A stretch of 64,000 bases of DNA from Plantago ovata. Lineage: Eukaryota; Streptophyta; Magnoliopsida; Lamiales; Plantaginaceae. The first letter of the stretch is position 1; every line of letters starts with the position of its first letter. The position numbers and the translations under genes were made by a program. This document shows positions 23,735-36,522 of this stretch, piece by piece. Where the stretch lies: positions 89,982,871 through 90,046,870 of the forward strand of contig CM051455.1 in NCBI GenBank assembly GCA_028274465.1, in the 5' to 3' direction. The notes under the pieces were generated by a model. That model worked only from the letters and a program-made list of their open reading frames with translations, made no database searches and was not told the DNA's origin.

Positions 23735-24940
23735 AAGTCCGGTATAGTGGTATCTAAGAGTGGCGTAATCTGTCAACTAATCCACTTTGTCCTTTCTAGG
23801 ACTGAATCCACTATGATAAGATATGAGGTTCCTTACAAATTCTATCACTAATGATTCTCAGAAACCAAAGCACGCGTGCCTTAATTCCAACCTAAACTAG
23901 AGAACTGTAACCTTGTTCTCCACCAAACTTGGGACTATAATCAGCAACACTATGCTTGATTAATTCCCCCTGAATTTCACGCCGGAAAAGGTTGTTTATC
24001 AGTTAGAGAGGTTTGGGATGAGATTACTTGAGTGTAACTTTTCAGCTATAACAAGTTATCTAAAGAAACACAACTTGAAATACTTTGCAGTAAACAGGTT
24101 TGTTGTTTCTAGTGTCAAGACTTGTTCGTGTTCCAAAGAAAGAACACTTAACTAATTTCTTAGCCGTGAATGTTCTACTTCTTCACAAGTAGCTTTTGTT
24201 TCAAGCTTAAGTCTTGGAACGGATCAATAGGCAGTAAAGAGTAGAGAAGGATTTGAGTGTTTAAAGCACAAGTGAGAGTTTGATCACGTTGTTGACACAC
24301 CTTCTACTCTTGCCTGATGACCTCTATTTATAGTGTCTCAAGGGAGCCATTTGAATTTCAAATTCTAAGGCTTTGTACCTTAAGATGTCACTATCTTGCT
24401 TTTGTACTTTCAGCAGCGTACTTCATTTGTCTTCTTGTCTTCATGTTCTTCGCGTGCTTACTTTGCATTTAATGTTCTTTTGAATCAAATTCAAATATGA
24501 ATGTTGGATCCAAAATGCAAGTAATCTTCATCAAGGAGGTCAAATATGTTGTGAGCAAGTGGTCAGTCTCAGTTTCAGCAAGCACAACCTACTCTGTCAT
24601 ATAGATTTTCACTTATGAAAGCTGTTGCTGAAAATCTCACTTTCTGAAGCAAGATGTGCCTTTGTAGATACCTTTCTCAGAATTCGTCTAAGTCTTCAGT
24701 CTTCAAATCTTCAACTTTCTGAGCGGTTCTAGGTCTTCAATAGTTCATTTGTAAAAACAAAGTACATCATCAGCAAGCTTAAGAACCTAACTAGTACCTA
24801 CACTAAGTCTTTCAGCAAACGTTCCTCTTTTACAATGTCCTTAAAATTCTAAATTCCTATGGACCTTAAGAGTACTAGTTACTGGGCTTTCCTTAATTTA
24901 TCATGGTTAATTGCTCATCAAAATTACAAGTTTCCTAACA
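23735..24940 (-). repeat. Element F 3' LTR, incomplete
   Basis: It starts on minus at 24940 (TGTTAGGAAACTTG) and matches F's 5' LTR and G's LTR, including the TATA-like CTATTTATAG (about 24326-24335), down to about 23735. There unrelated segment K begins. Confidence 0.82.
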
Positions 24941-26176
24941 GATACTCTTTTCAATTCTGTTGACATTTGACTGTCTTTCTCTGTAGCGTCAGCAAGTAAT
25001 TTCTTAAGATACAATAGTTCAGTATCTTCTCGTTCTGATTCATTTTTCAGCAATACATACTTTTCAGTAGTTTGCTTAGTCAAAGATTCAACAATCTGTA
25101 GTTTCTCTTGCTGTTTGCTCAGAGTTTTATCAAATCTTTCAATTTCTCCTTGTATCTTTTCAAGATCAATTTCACTTTCATCATCTGAATTTGAGTCAGT
25201 GTTAGGAGAAGTTACCTGATCCGCCATGAGACAGAATTCCATGTTTGACACGTCTGGAAATGCTTCCATTCTTCTTCAGTATCTGAATCTTCTTCCTCAA
25301 TTTCTGCAGTGCCAGTATCTATGCATAAAGCATCAATCTTAGCTTGAAGGTTCTTCTTTTCTTCAGCAATCATGGCCTTTTTGAACTTCTTTCTTTTGTC
25401 AGCACTCTTGCCTTTCAGCAAGGGACAATTGCCTTGAAATGACCAGGCTTCTTGCAGTAGAAACAGAGATCATTTCCTATTGCTGGTTCTTCAGAGGAAG
25501 AAGTGGGCTGAGCTTGCTTGTTCAGCGAGCTAGCACCTGTTTTGTATTTGTAGTAGTTATTGCCAAGATGCTTTTTCAGCTTCTCCTTTGCTTTTCTTCT
25601 TTCAAGCTCTTTGCTGATGAATTTCCTCATATTTTTAACAGCCAAGGCGCTTTCATCAGCAGGCTCTTTTTCATCCTTCTTTTCAGAAGATGAAACCTTA
25701 GTAGCAAGAGCAATGTTCTGCGATTTTTCAGCAGACACATTTTCTCTTTGCTTTGTCTCATAGTTTACAACAACAAGGTGACAAAACAACTCTGTTGGAG
25801 TGATATTAGGCATTCCTTGATTATAATAGAAGTTTTGAGTGTGGATCCATTCTTGATTCAAACTTCTGATGATGGTTTTCACCTTCTAGAGTATGAATAG
25901 AAGTTTTCAGCACCTAAGGCAGCCATTTCACTCACAAGAGTTGTGAACCTGAAATCCAAGTCTTCCTGTGACTCAACAGTACCGCGTTTAAAGTTTTGAA
26001 ACTTTAACTTCAACACTTCGAGTTTGTTTTCCTTGGTTTCTTCAGATCCAGCACACAGATCTTGGACCATCTTCCAAGCTTCCTTAGCAGTCTTCGCACC
26101 CCACAGTTTGCACTGTGTGGTGTCAGGAGTAGACCGAATAATGATGTTTCTTGCTTGGCCATCAAGACGGAATCTT
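24941..26176 (-). pseudogene. Element F gag, downstream part
   Basis: Minus-strand readings show a copia gag: RFRLDGQARNIIIRSTPD, the WKMVQDLCAGSEETKENKL stretch, LKLKFQNFKRGTVESQED, a zinc knuckle near CFYCKKPGHFKAIVPC, then a coiled-coil part (EKIQGEIERFDKTLSKQQEK). The long gag with coiled coil resembles Sirevirus-type elements, though the lineage is inference. It is broken in two or three places. The LTR begins directly after it. Confidence 0.78.
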
Positions 26177-26647
26177 TTGGCTGATAGTGTATATGTCCTA
26201 GAGACAGTCTTTATTAAGGGCATATATGTAGTATTACACAGGTCAACGTAATATAATATATGTTTGTTTGTTTGACTATTGAGCATCGCTTTCATATTTA
26301 TATTACAGCAGGCATACAACATGTCATATCTCTATTCCTGTCTGTATTGATATCAAACATGTCCCCTTGGATAGATGACCGATCACACAGATAGTGGGAG
26401 CTATGTGAGTTATCATCTATCCCAAACTCTCCCTAGTCGAGGTTCATCTCGGATGTAGGGGTCTGAATGAACCAGATGAGACTAGTATGCGTGGAGGTTA
26501 TACTTGTTGGAGCAAGTGTGAGCCGATCCCACGGCCACGGAACGGATTGTTGGACAATCAAGAAACGTTCCCATAACTCCGCATAGTTGTTCGAAGGGTG
26601 ATTACCGAACAATGGAATTACCCACCGGAAACTCCCATCGATGTATA

Positions 26648-27961
26648 TGATGAATGTGTATTTTACACTTTCATTTGAGTCTTTTTCACCTATTTTAGCT
26701 ATCCTCTATGTTAATTTAGCTATATTTTAGTGCATTTTATTAGAATAGTGTCATGTTTCCCTTTAGATTATATTTTACAGGTTTTGATTGAAAATCGAGG
26801 ATTTCCGGGCAATTATATTGAAGTTGACAAGGAATTGGTGTTCCAGAAGCCTATTCGGAGTATCTGAAGGTTTCCGGATAGGATTTGGAGTCTAGCAGTC
26901 GAATCTGGAGGTAAGAAGGCCACTAGAAGACAGAAACCGAGTCCGAAAAGGGGAAGAAATCCAAAAACGCGTCGAAAATGCGGAATTCCGCGAAATATTC
27001 TCCCGGACGAACCGCCCGGGACGTGGGGCGACTCGCCCAACACCGGGCGAACCGCCCGGTGTGTGGGGCGAATCGCCCCACACTATTCCGTAGCCTATAT
27101 ATAATTGCTCAGTTTTTCTCCGAAATTCATACTTTTCCAGACCTATTCTCTCACCTTTCTCTGTAGTTTTAGGTAGGGACTTCCCAGAGCCTGTTCTGGG
27201 GGTTCGTAGCTTAGGAGACACTTTTTCATAGCAGATTGGAGCTTGTAGGATCGCAATTCTTCGGAGATTGACAACCTTTGGTAACATTGTATCTTACAGT
27301 TTATTCTACTTATTTTTATATATCTTTCAACATGTTTTCTTCTATGATTTCTGTTGATTGCATGCCTATTATGAGTAGCTAAACTTATCGTTGGTGGTTG
27401 TATGTGAATTCTTAGCGAAGGAAAGATAATCATGCTAATGGCTATATCGCGCATTATACTCCGTGTTATTGCTTTATTTCGTTGATCAGGCTCAGCCTAA
27501 ATTCTCGTATGTTGTATTAATTATTATGCACAATTGGATCCTCGTCGACCTATGCGCATGTATACCTTCGTAGTGCTGAATAATTACGGAACAAAATTGG
27601 ACAATAGAGCTTGACTTGTCAGTATCATTATCTTCGTAGTGCTTAATAATTGCAACAGGACATTAGATTGATCAAAGATCTCCATGCAAGACCGAGGAAT
27701 TTACGCATGATTATTGACCCGTTATTCTTTGAAGGATCATACTATCACCAATCTCCATTATCTGTTAGAAAAACCTTTGCTATACCGTCTGCTGTTTTAT
27801 ATTCTCTAGTTAAATAGATTAAGCTAGTTATAGTCCTGAGAGAACGACACTCGAGGTCATTCTACTGCTACACTACGGTTTTCGTTGTAGTTTTGAATTT
27901 CTTTTGGCTAAATAACAAATTTATTTGATTGAACCGGGATTCGACAAACCCGCGTTCATGA
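26648..27961 (+). repeat. Element C 5' LTR
   Basis: The LTR is 1314 bp, beginning TGATGAATG. Four GC-rich palindrome units (about 27000-27085) precede a TATATATA box near 27093. The primer site TTGGCGCCGTTGTCGGGG starts at about 27964. Confidence 0.93.
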
Positions 27962-28112
27962 AATTGGCGCCGTTGTCGGGGACTATACTCCTTTTTTCTG
28001 TTTAAATTGTTTATATTTTCAGCATTCAATTCCTAATTCTATTAGTTTTAGTTTTCCTATTTAATCTCTCTCTGATACTCCTTTCCTAGCTTGTCACAGA
28101 TATTCAGGTCTT

Positions 28113-29886
28113 GTGATGGCTTGCCCACCTTTGAAATCATGGGTTCAACCCAACAAAGCACTGATGAGAGGTCCGGCTATTGTTCTTTCTGCTGCAACTC
28201 GAGATTTGGAAATCAAAAGTTGCATGTACCAGCAACTCCCGAGGTTCTATGGGTTGGCTAGGGAAGATGTTATGGGATACCTGAATGATATTGACGATTT
28301 TATCAACAATCTTCCAAGGCCCGGAGCAGGGATAACGGACGATGAGCTAAGGGTGAAGGTTTTTGCTATGGGGCTTGGTGATAACGCCAAGGCATGGTTA
28401 GGCTCTCTGGAAGCCGGATCACTAGACACATGGGACAAGGTGTATTCTGCTTTTATGGAGAAATACTTTCCTCACACATTGACTACCGCGCTTAAGGCGC
28501 AAATCACAGGATTCAAACAGGACTATAATGAGACCATCTACACCGCTTTCGAGAGGTTCAAGGACCTCATGAACAAGTGTCCACACCATGGTTTTGGGCT
28601 TCCTGATCTTGTCCATCACTTCTACAATGGACTCACATATGAGAGTCAACAGGTGGTAGATTTCCAATGCCGTGGTACTATCTGGGAAGAGACCGCCGAG
28701 GATGTGTGGGCGTGTTTCGAAAGGCTTGCTAAAGGATCTCAATCCAAGGATCCAAGAGCAATGGTTAGAAGGCGTGGACCTGAGGCCCCACCAAACCAGG
28801 AGATCCCAATGCATGAAGTGAATGGTGTGAGTGGCGATAGGTTCGAAGGATTCGCCAATCAGATGAGGCAAGCTCTAAGTGGCCTAATCGGAACTTCTCT
28901 CTCCAACGAGGTATGTAGGGTGTGCAAGAATTATGGGCATGGGGCTCATATGTGTAGATCAGATCTAGCACGAGGAGATGTTCACTTGGGAAACCGTAGT
29001 AATCCTACTCCTAAGGACGAAGCATCTACATCCAAGTCAGCAACTCGCTTGGATAATTTACAGAAATTGGTGGATTTCACCCAATTGTTTTTGAAGATAT
29101 ACGAGTAGGATTCGGCAAAGATCAATGCTCGTCTGGATCAATTGGAAGCTAGAGCTAGTAGAGAGCAAGGGGAGTTACATAGCAGCACTGAGAGGTCCAT
29201 GTCGATCAACTTGGTGGGAGATCAACCAGTGGAAATCACCATTAAGCAAGTTGCTAAGTGCGAGTGTTACAAGGATGAAGAGCCTCCACTAGCCAAGGAA
29301 GAAGAGAAGGACCTTGGTACTGATGAGAGTGGAAAGAAGCAAGAGAATCCCGAGCCACTCCCTCAAAGTTTCGATGTTAAGGTCGGGATTGGCAAACTTG
29401 AAGATGTCCGTGCCACACTAGACACAGGATCTTACTCGAACGTGCTCCCTTTGAATGTTTGAGAAGAGTAGCCTTGGAAAACTATCTGACCATAGGGCTA
29501 TTGTGCAACTGGCGGATGGATCCTTTGTGAGACCCGAAGGCGTTGTGAAAAATTTGTTAGCCAAGATGGGTGAAGCATCTGTATACACCAATTTTGTAGT
29601 TATGCTGGCGTCTGCACCTGGGACGGGGGATGTCATTCTCTTGGGACGAACGTTCTTGACTAAGCTACGCTCCGTGATGGACATCTGCCAAAGAACTTGC
29701 ACTATTGAAGTGGATGGCAAGCAACATGTGTTGCAAGCCATATCTGATCCACCTGATCCGCCTGATAATTCTTACACTACTCACTACTGTGGTCTTGCAG
29801 CCTATGTTCTTTCTTATTCACAGGTTTGTGGCATGAAGAGGAGATCAGTGAAGGGGAAGTCTAGTACCCGCAAAAAGAAGAGTTAG
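28113..29886 (+). pseudogene. Element C gag-pro region
   Basis: The reading from MMACPPLKSWVQPNKALMRG shows the Athila-like gag core (GYLNDIDDFINNLPRPG, KVFAMGLGDNAKAWLGSL, ALKAQITGFKQDYNET), a CCHC knuckle (CRVCKNYGHGAHMC), a coiled coil, an acidic stretch, then the protease DTGS motif, the ILLGRTFL strand and the basic tail before the stop. In live relatives this forms the particle and cuts the polyprotein. Two or three breaks. No polymerase follows. Confidence 0.86.
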
Positions 29887-29929
29887 GCGCGGACAGGAGT
29901 CGTGTCAAAGACTTTAAACAATGGCGCTA

Positions 29930-29947
29930 TCCGGGAGGCAACCCGGA
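29930..29947 (+). promoter_or_regulatory. Hairpin after gag-pro (element C)
   Basis: The perfect stem TCCGGG/CCCGGA with loop AGGCAA lies about 45 nt beyond the gag-pro stop, identical to that of B. Confidence 0.7.
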
Positions 29948-31476
29948 GATTTAATCGCTTTCTTTAGATTTTATCTCACGAGTTTGATTGAGTATTATAG
30001 GTCACTTATACAAGCATTAGCTCTCACCTTTGATCCACTTTCGACGTTCGGGACGAGTGACGACGTTCAGGTTTGGGGAGGAGGTTATCGCTGGTTATCT
30101 CTATACTTATCTTGCTTATGATAAACTCGTGAAATTTTTTGCATTTGCATGTTTACTGCTTTCCTAGGATAGTCTTGCATGTTTTATATGGAGTTTATTG
30201 CCGAATTTTTTGAACTTTTTTATTGGGTAGATTAACTAACTATGCCTTTAATCATATGCTTCATCTCTATCAATTTGTTTGAGGTTTTTCTGGCTTGGCT
30301 TGTCACGTTTATATTGTACTTAGTTAAGCTTGGTAGTCTCGACATCACTTAGTGGTGTTTTCTCTACTGCGGTTCACGAAGGCCTTTATAATAGGATGAT
30401 GCATGTTAGGGTCTTATGGTTGTTTTCCGGAGTAATTATGTACCTAAGAGGCAACAAGTCTTCACCATGCTTTGAGATTGCTAAATGCCTAGGAAGGAGG
30501 TAGTGTGAGGTTGTGTGATCCTTTGTTTATAACCTATTCTTCCGAATAGGTTTGGGGAGGGGGTTACACCATCATTAGACTTGTTTTTCATTTTTCATTA
30601 CCGTATCGTGAGTTTATTTTTCCTTTTCCGTAAATTTTGTACTCCAACCTATTCTTTCGAATAGGTTTGGGGAAGTCGTGTGAGTCATTTTGTTTCTCTT
30701 TTTGTTATGCTACTGCTGGCTAGAAAAAAATCGGAAAAAAAGAAAGAAAGAAAAATTCCAGAAAAAAAGAGAAAAAGAAAAAGAAAAAAGAATCTGGAAA
30801 GAAAAAAAAGAAAAAAAAAGAGGGAAAAAGACCCCAAAAAAGCAAAGAAGGGTCCAAAAAAGAAATCCAAATAGCAGTTTAGCAAAGTGTTGTGTCTCAT
30901 TTTCCAATTCTTGTAATGTTCGCAATCTTGTTGTAATTTTCTATTTTTTATCTTTTTTGAGTGTCATCTGTTCTAGACCACCCTCGTCCTGCCATTCAGG
31001 AAGTGGTGAATAGCTTAAGACTTTACTTAAGAGACGGGTAGAATAGGGGATTGTTATCTTTTATAGGGGACCCTCCTTCGTTTGATGAGAGCCAGTACTG
31101 GTTCGACCTCTTTGAGGGAAAGTCTTAACATGGTGGAACAATAGTAAGTCCTCAGTTTCATAGGCACGGGACAACCATTTGTATCTTAGCATGCTTCATT
31201 ACGTCGTCACTGACTAGGTCTAGGTAGAGAATGTTACGAGAGACTATCTTGTCTTGACATAAGTGCTTATGTGGATGTGTATAAGTCAATCGAGGTATTC
31301 TTCAACTTATATTCATTCTTTGATTTATATGGTTTTTGTTCATATGTTTTTTGGTAGATTCAGTAGATTGGTTCATTTTATTTGGCATGAAACTCCATTT
31401 TGTGTCTTGCATTGTTTTTGACATTAGAGTCTAGCTTAGTTGCTTGAGGACAAGCAAAGGTTCGGTTTGGGGAGTT
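29948..31476 (+). other. Element C noncoding 3' region
   Basis: This holds two copies of a CCTATTC...GAATAGG hairpin (30533-30550 and 30648-30665), each followed by TTTGGGGA, then a purine-only stretch at about 30721-30868 and the polypurine tract GGTTTGGGGAG next to the 3' LTR. ORFs here are low-complexity artefacts. Confidence 0.75.
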
Positions 31477-32749
31477 TGATGATTGTGTATTTTACACTTT
31501 CATTTGAGTCTTTTTCACCTATTTTAGCTATCCTCTATGTTAATTTAGCTATATTTTAGTGCATTTTATTGGAATAGTGTCACGTTTCCCTTTAGATTTT
31601 ATTTTACAGGTTTTGGTTGAAAATCGAGGATTTCCGGGCAATTATATTGAAGTTGACAAGGAATTGGCGTTCCAGAAGCCTATTTGGAGTATCTAAAGGT
31701 TTCCGGATAGGATTTGGAGTCTAGGGATCGAATCTGGAGGTTAGAAGGCCACTAGAAGACAGAAACCGAGTCCGAAAAGGGGAAGAAATCCAAAAACGCG
31801 TCGAAAACGCGGAATTCCGCGAAATATTCTCCCGGGCGAACCGCCCGGTGTGTGGGGCGAATCGCCCCACACTATTTCGTAGCCTATATATGGTTGCTCA
31901 GTTTTTCTCCGAAATTCATACTTTTCCAGACCTATTCTCTCACCTTTCTCTGTAGTTTTAGGTAGGGACTTCCCAGAGCCTGTTCTGGGGGTTCGTAGCT
32001 TAGGAGACACTTTTTCATAGAAGATTGGAGCTTGTAGGATCGCAATTCTTCGGAGATTCAACCTTCGGTAACATTGTATCTTACAGTTTATTCTACTTAT
32101 TTTTATATATCTTTCAACATGTTTTCTTCTATGATTTCTGTTGATTGCATGCCTATTATGAGTAGCTAAACTTATCGTTGGTGGTAGTATGTGAATTCTT
32201 AGCGAAGGGAAGATAATCATGCTAATGGCTATATCGCGCATTATACTCCGTGTTATTGCTTTATTTCGTTGATCAGGCTCAGCCTAAATTCTCGTATGTT
32301 GTATTAATTATTATGCACAATTGGACCCTCGTCGACCTATGCGCATGTATATCTTCGTAGTGTTGAATAATTACGGAACACAATTGGACAATAGAGCTTG
32401 ACTTGTCAGTATCATTATCTTCGTAGTGCTTAATAATTGCAACAGGACATTAGATTGATCAAAGATCTCCATGCAAGACCGAGGAATTTACGCATGATTA
32501 TTGACCCGTTATGCTTTCAAGGATCATACTATCACCGATCTCCATTATCTGTTAGAAAAACCTTTGCTATACCGTCTGCTGTTTTTATATTCTCTAGTTA
32601 AATAGATTAAGCTAGTTATAGTCCTGAGAGAACGACACTCGAGGTCATTCTACTGCTACACTACGGTTTTCGTTGTAGTTGTGAATAGCCATTGGCTAAA
32701 TAACAAATTTATTTGATTGAACCGGGACCCGACAAACCCGCGTTCATCA
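31477..32749 (+). repeat. Element C 3' LTR
   Basis: The LTR is 1273 bp, with TGATGA at the start and TTCATCA at the end. It has fewer palindrome units before its TATA box (about 31830-31872) than C's 5' LTR. Confidence 0.93.
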
Positions 32750-34568
32750 GTATACTCTACACCGAAGTGTCTATGGGAATCGGAAAGTTGTCGAAGTGAT
32801 GCCAGTCGTCCTTTGGACTTACAGGACTTTATCATCACATTTGTGGCCCCATATCCTTGGTGGACCCGTCGATGTCAGTTCTGAATAAGCAGTTGACCCA
32901 AGACACGATCCAGGATTATGACTACATACAAATGGGGATGATAAGTTCTTCTGTGAAGGATTAATCTCTCATGTGTAGCACAGGAGAGCACTGCTCATAG
33001 TCGTTCATAGTTGTGATTGGTCAAATCGCTGGCCAGCGTATCAATATTATTATGATAGTCATAATAGATATTGGATTCACCAAGCAACTCACTGAAGACG
33101 CCCGTGGATGTATTATTGGGATAGACACTTCATCGATCCTAGATGCATTCGAGTCAGTCAGATGAAGGAACGTTACCATCGCCGCGTTGAGCGCAACAGA
33201 CTTCACAACGAAAGGGTTTGCTTTGAGAAACCTCTCAAACGTCCTCATGTATTAATATTGCAAATGGAAACCGTCTAGGAATTCCATGTTGCCTAGTGTG
33301 GCACTTGCTTAATACAATGAGGCCCTACGGGTCACACTATGTGGTGATTCAGCTTATCCGAGTATCCTTGAAGATGGAATCGCAATTAATTTAGAATTAA
33401 TTGTGATTGATGAATTATAATTGATTGATGAATTATAATTGATTTGGAATTAATTATAATCATTTGTGGCTCAATAAATAATTTGGAATTGTTAATTGGA
33501 CTGACTGATTAATTGTATTTTATTTAAATACAATTAAAGATTATATTTTAGAAATATAATAGAGGTTTGATTTGAAAGGATATGTTAATTTTGAATTAAT
33601 ATATGCACATGGGCAAAATCTACTTGGAGTTTGAATTGCCTTAGAATTATAAGTGGGTCCCAAAATCGGGACCCACCTAACCCCCTTAGACGTGCGCAAC
33701 AGTAGTAGGGGAAGGAGTTCGACTCCTTCCTCTATAAGAAGTCAAGGGATAAGTTAGATTTTCCTGATTGAGTTTTAATTTGATTGGGAATGAATCTAGA
33801 CTTGAATTGGTTTCCTTGTGCAATAAGAATTAGATTCTTATTCCTTTATGAAGTCTAATTGATTCATCTTTAGGCTTCTATTGACTACTATATATAGTAG
33901 ACTATTAGAGAGCTTTTGACATGGTTGAAAATACAGTTTATTCAAGATCATTCTAAATCATTCTTTCTACCAGTTTTCTTAGAGAAAATAAAAAGCTCTC
34001 CCCTACCTCTCCATAAGCCGCGCGCGCCACTCCCACCGGAGGAAAATTGCCGCCCCATCTTCTTGGCCACATAAAGAATATCCTAGCATTCTTTCCGATA
34101 AGCTGTTCATCCGTGGATACCAAGGTTGTGGTTCAAAGAGCTGGAAACTAACTTTTATTGTCTTGCAGATAACCAAAGCATTGCAGATATCTTCGACTTC
34201 GACGAAGGAGAAGATTCACCGGACTATTACGAAGACTTCATCGATTGGCGTATCGATTCAATACCTATTCTTGCTTTTGGAGTATTGTAAGTCTTCTGAT
34301 TAATGTGTTTAATCTATACGCTATATACATGATCAATTAACCTGCATGTCAAGAAAATTTTAGAAATTCCGCTTCGTACCCTAGGGGTAACTCTGACCAT
34401 ATTTTCTTACAGCGGTATCAGAGCCAGGTTAACTGATTATGTATATACGTATATATGTTATGTGATTTTGTAGTTTATGTGGATGCAATTGATTCTATGA
34501 TTAATTCGATTTTCGAAAGTTTTGTTTTTATATAAATTTAGAATTTATATTTTTCAAAAAAAATAAAT

Positions 34569-34682
<114 letters not shown>

Positions 34683-35229
34683 CGCCTGCCGCTGCAGGCG
34701 CCCTAGGGGACGGAATTCGATCCCGTCCCCGTATATTATATATATATTTATTTAATTTTTCGGATTGGACCAAAAATCGAATTTCTGGAAATTTGAAGAT
34801 TGAATTTTATATTTGGAATATAAATATGATTTAATTGGAATTATTGTTAACTAGAGGGGTTAAATTTAATTAGTATTAAGTCAAGGGGCTTATTGGTGAT
34901 TTATCAATTTATTATTTATTACAAATAAGTCTCTCTACTTTTGAATTTTAAATTTAACACCTCCAAGGTTTTGAAAATTACAATTGAGTCCTTCGGGTTT
35001 TCAAAAATTGCTACCTGGTCAATAGAATTTTTGATTTTTCAATCTAGTCCAAATTTTCAATTTTTCATAGAGATTATAAGCATGGGATTATAATTTTCAT
35101 AATGAAATTATGAAGTCATTTGGCATCCACATAGGCTACTACTTGTTTGTTTGCTCAATATGCTATTGTTTGACAATGCATGTTTAAATACCATGTATTT
35201 TACTTTCCGTTCGACCGCTATGTATGCGA

Positions 35230-35380
35230 GGGTAGGCGGCGCCCTATTATTTGTCGGAGCGCATATTTTTATGTATGGGTAGGCGGCGCCCATTATGTGC
35301 TTGACCGCGTTTAGAACTAGAATGGATAGGCGGCATCCATTACGTGTAGACCGCTCATGCATGATGGGTAGGCGGCGCCC
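35230..35380 (+). repeat. Four spaced GGGTAGGCGGCGCCC repeats in E leader
   Basis: Copies lie at 35230-35244, 35278-35291, 35325-35339 (a changed form with GCATCC) and 35366-35380, spaced 41-48 bp. Between them lie GACCGC and TGCATGA-like boxes. The core GGCGCC is self-complementary. H has the same set inverted at 18767-18916. Confidence 0.85.
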
Positions 35381-35943
35381 TTATTTGTTTGTAAATGACT
35401 GATAACAACCCTCAAGCTTCAAGCCCCAACCAATATAAGTGCAGAAATATATATACGTATGTGTTTCTGAGATGCGTTCCATGGGGTGCTTTAATTCTGA
35501 ACTTTCATTGCGTTTCCCTGTATTGGCGACCTCGTCTTGCAGACTCGCAGTGATCGTTAGATTAGAGTAAGCCTATGGTTATAACTTACTGCACATTGTA
35601 TCTAGCGACCTCGATAGGTACAATATGTAGAGCATCTGGTTAAATTAGATTTAACACCCAAGAGTTGCGTGACGCAATTGGATAGTCCTTCCAGTCATAT
35701 TATGTTATGCGACCAGCCCCTGTTGGAGTATAGCATAGTATGTATTTGGATCTTGGCCACTACGGTAACTTGTTGGACATTACCCGTATGTTTATTATGG
35801 GGGCAATTATATGTGAAAATAGTGGAAGTTAAACAGCTAAAGGACCTTGTTGTTTAGTTATGTTGACTATGTATTTAGAAATAGTATTTCAATAGTTGAT
35901 TTATTATTTTCGTTCTATATTATTTCTCCTTAGAAAAAATGAA

Positions 35944-36522
35944 ATGGCGAGTATCTCGCTCCGTGCTGTCTTAGAGAAGCAAATTTTGACCGGACCAAAC
36001 TTCCTAGATTGGATCAGGAATATTCGTTTGGTGCTGAGGTACGAAAAGATTGAGTACGTCTTGGACGAGGCTATTCCCGTGTGCCCCGAAAATCAGACTG
36101 CCGATCAAGTTGCTGCTTGGAATCAAGCCAACAAGGCAAAGGCTGATAAGCATCAAGAGGATGCTAGATCCGCGCAGTGTATTATGCTGGCGGCAATGAG
36201 CAATGAGGTGCAGAGACAACATGAAAGCATGTTGCCGTGTGAGATGCTGAAGCATCTTGAGTCGCTCTTTAAGACGATAGCCAGAAGTGTTGAATTTGAT
36301 TTGATCAAAGAGATACACAGATGCAAGCTCAATGAAGGAGGGAACATGTCTGAACATGTTCTTAAGATGATTGGTCTCTTTGAGAAGCTTGCCGATGCCG
36401 GTGTCAAGCTGGAGAATAAGATCATGGTGATCTTTGTCCTTCAATCATTGCCGAGTTCGTATTCGCAGTTCATCATTAACTACACCATGAATGCGAAGGA
36501 CGTTACACTACCCGAGCTCCAT
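35944..36522 (+). pseudogene. Element E gag, upstream part
   Basis: It starts MASISLRAVLEKQILTGPN, an ATG shared with H. The copia gag core is visible: FLDWIRNIRLVLRYEKIEYVL, DARSAQCIMLAAMSNE, SLFKTIARSVEFDLIKEIHR, VIFVLQSLPSSYSQFIINYT. The gypsy block follows. Similarity to H resumes at 41508. Fossil. Confidence 0.87.

Larger units (their letters stand above)
26648..32749 (+). mobile_element. Element C: Athila-like gag-pro retrotransposon
   Basis: An insertion in E's 5' LTR with duplication GTATA at 26643-26647 and 32750-32754. Order: 5' LTR, tRNA-Asp primer site, gag-pro, hairpin, noncoding 3' region, polypurine tract, 3' LTR. No polymerase or integrase. Same family as B but without B's extra 2 kb. 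The LTRs are very similar, so it is young; the coding part has about two or three breaks. Confidence 0.95.
26182..34411 (+). repeat. Element E 5' LTR, split by element C
   Basis: It starts TGATAGTGTATATG and ends TTTTCTTACA at 34411. Its two parts are 26182-26647 and 32755-34411, about 2.1 kb in all. It is near-identical to the 3' LTR at 45136-47093 apart from length differences, which suggests recent insertion. Confidence 0.93.
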
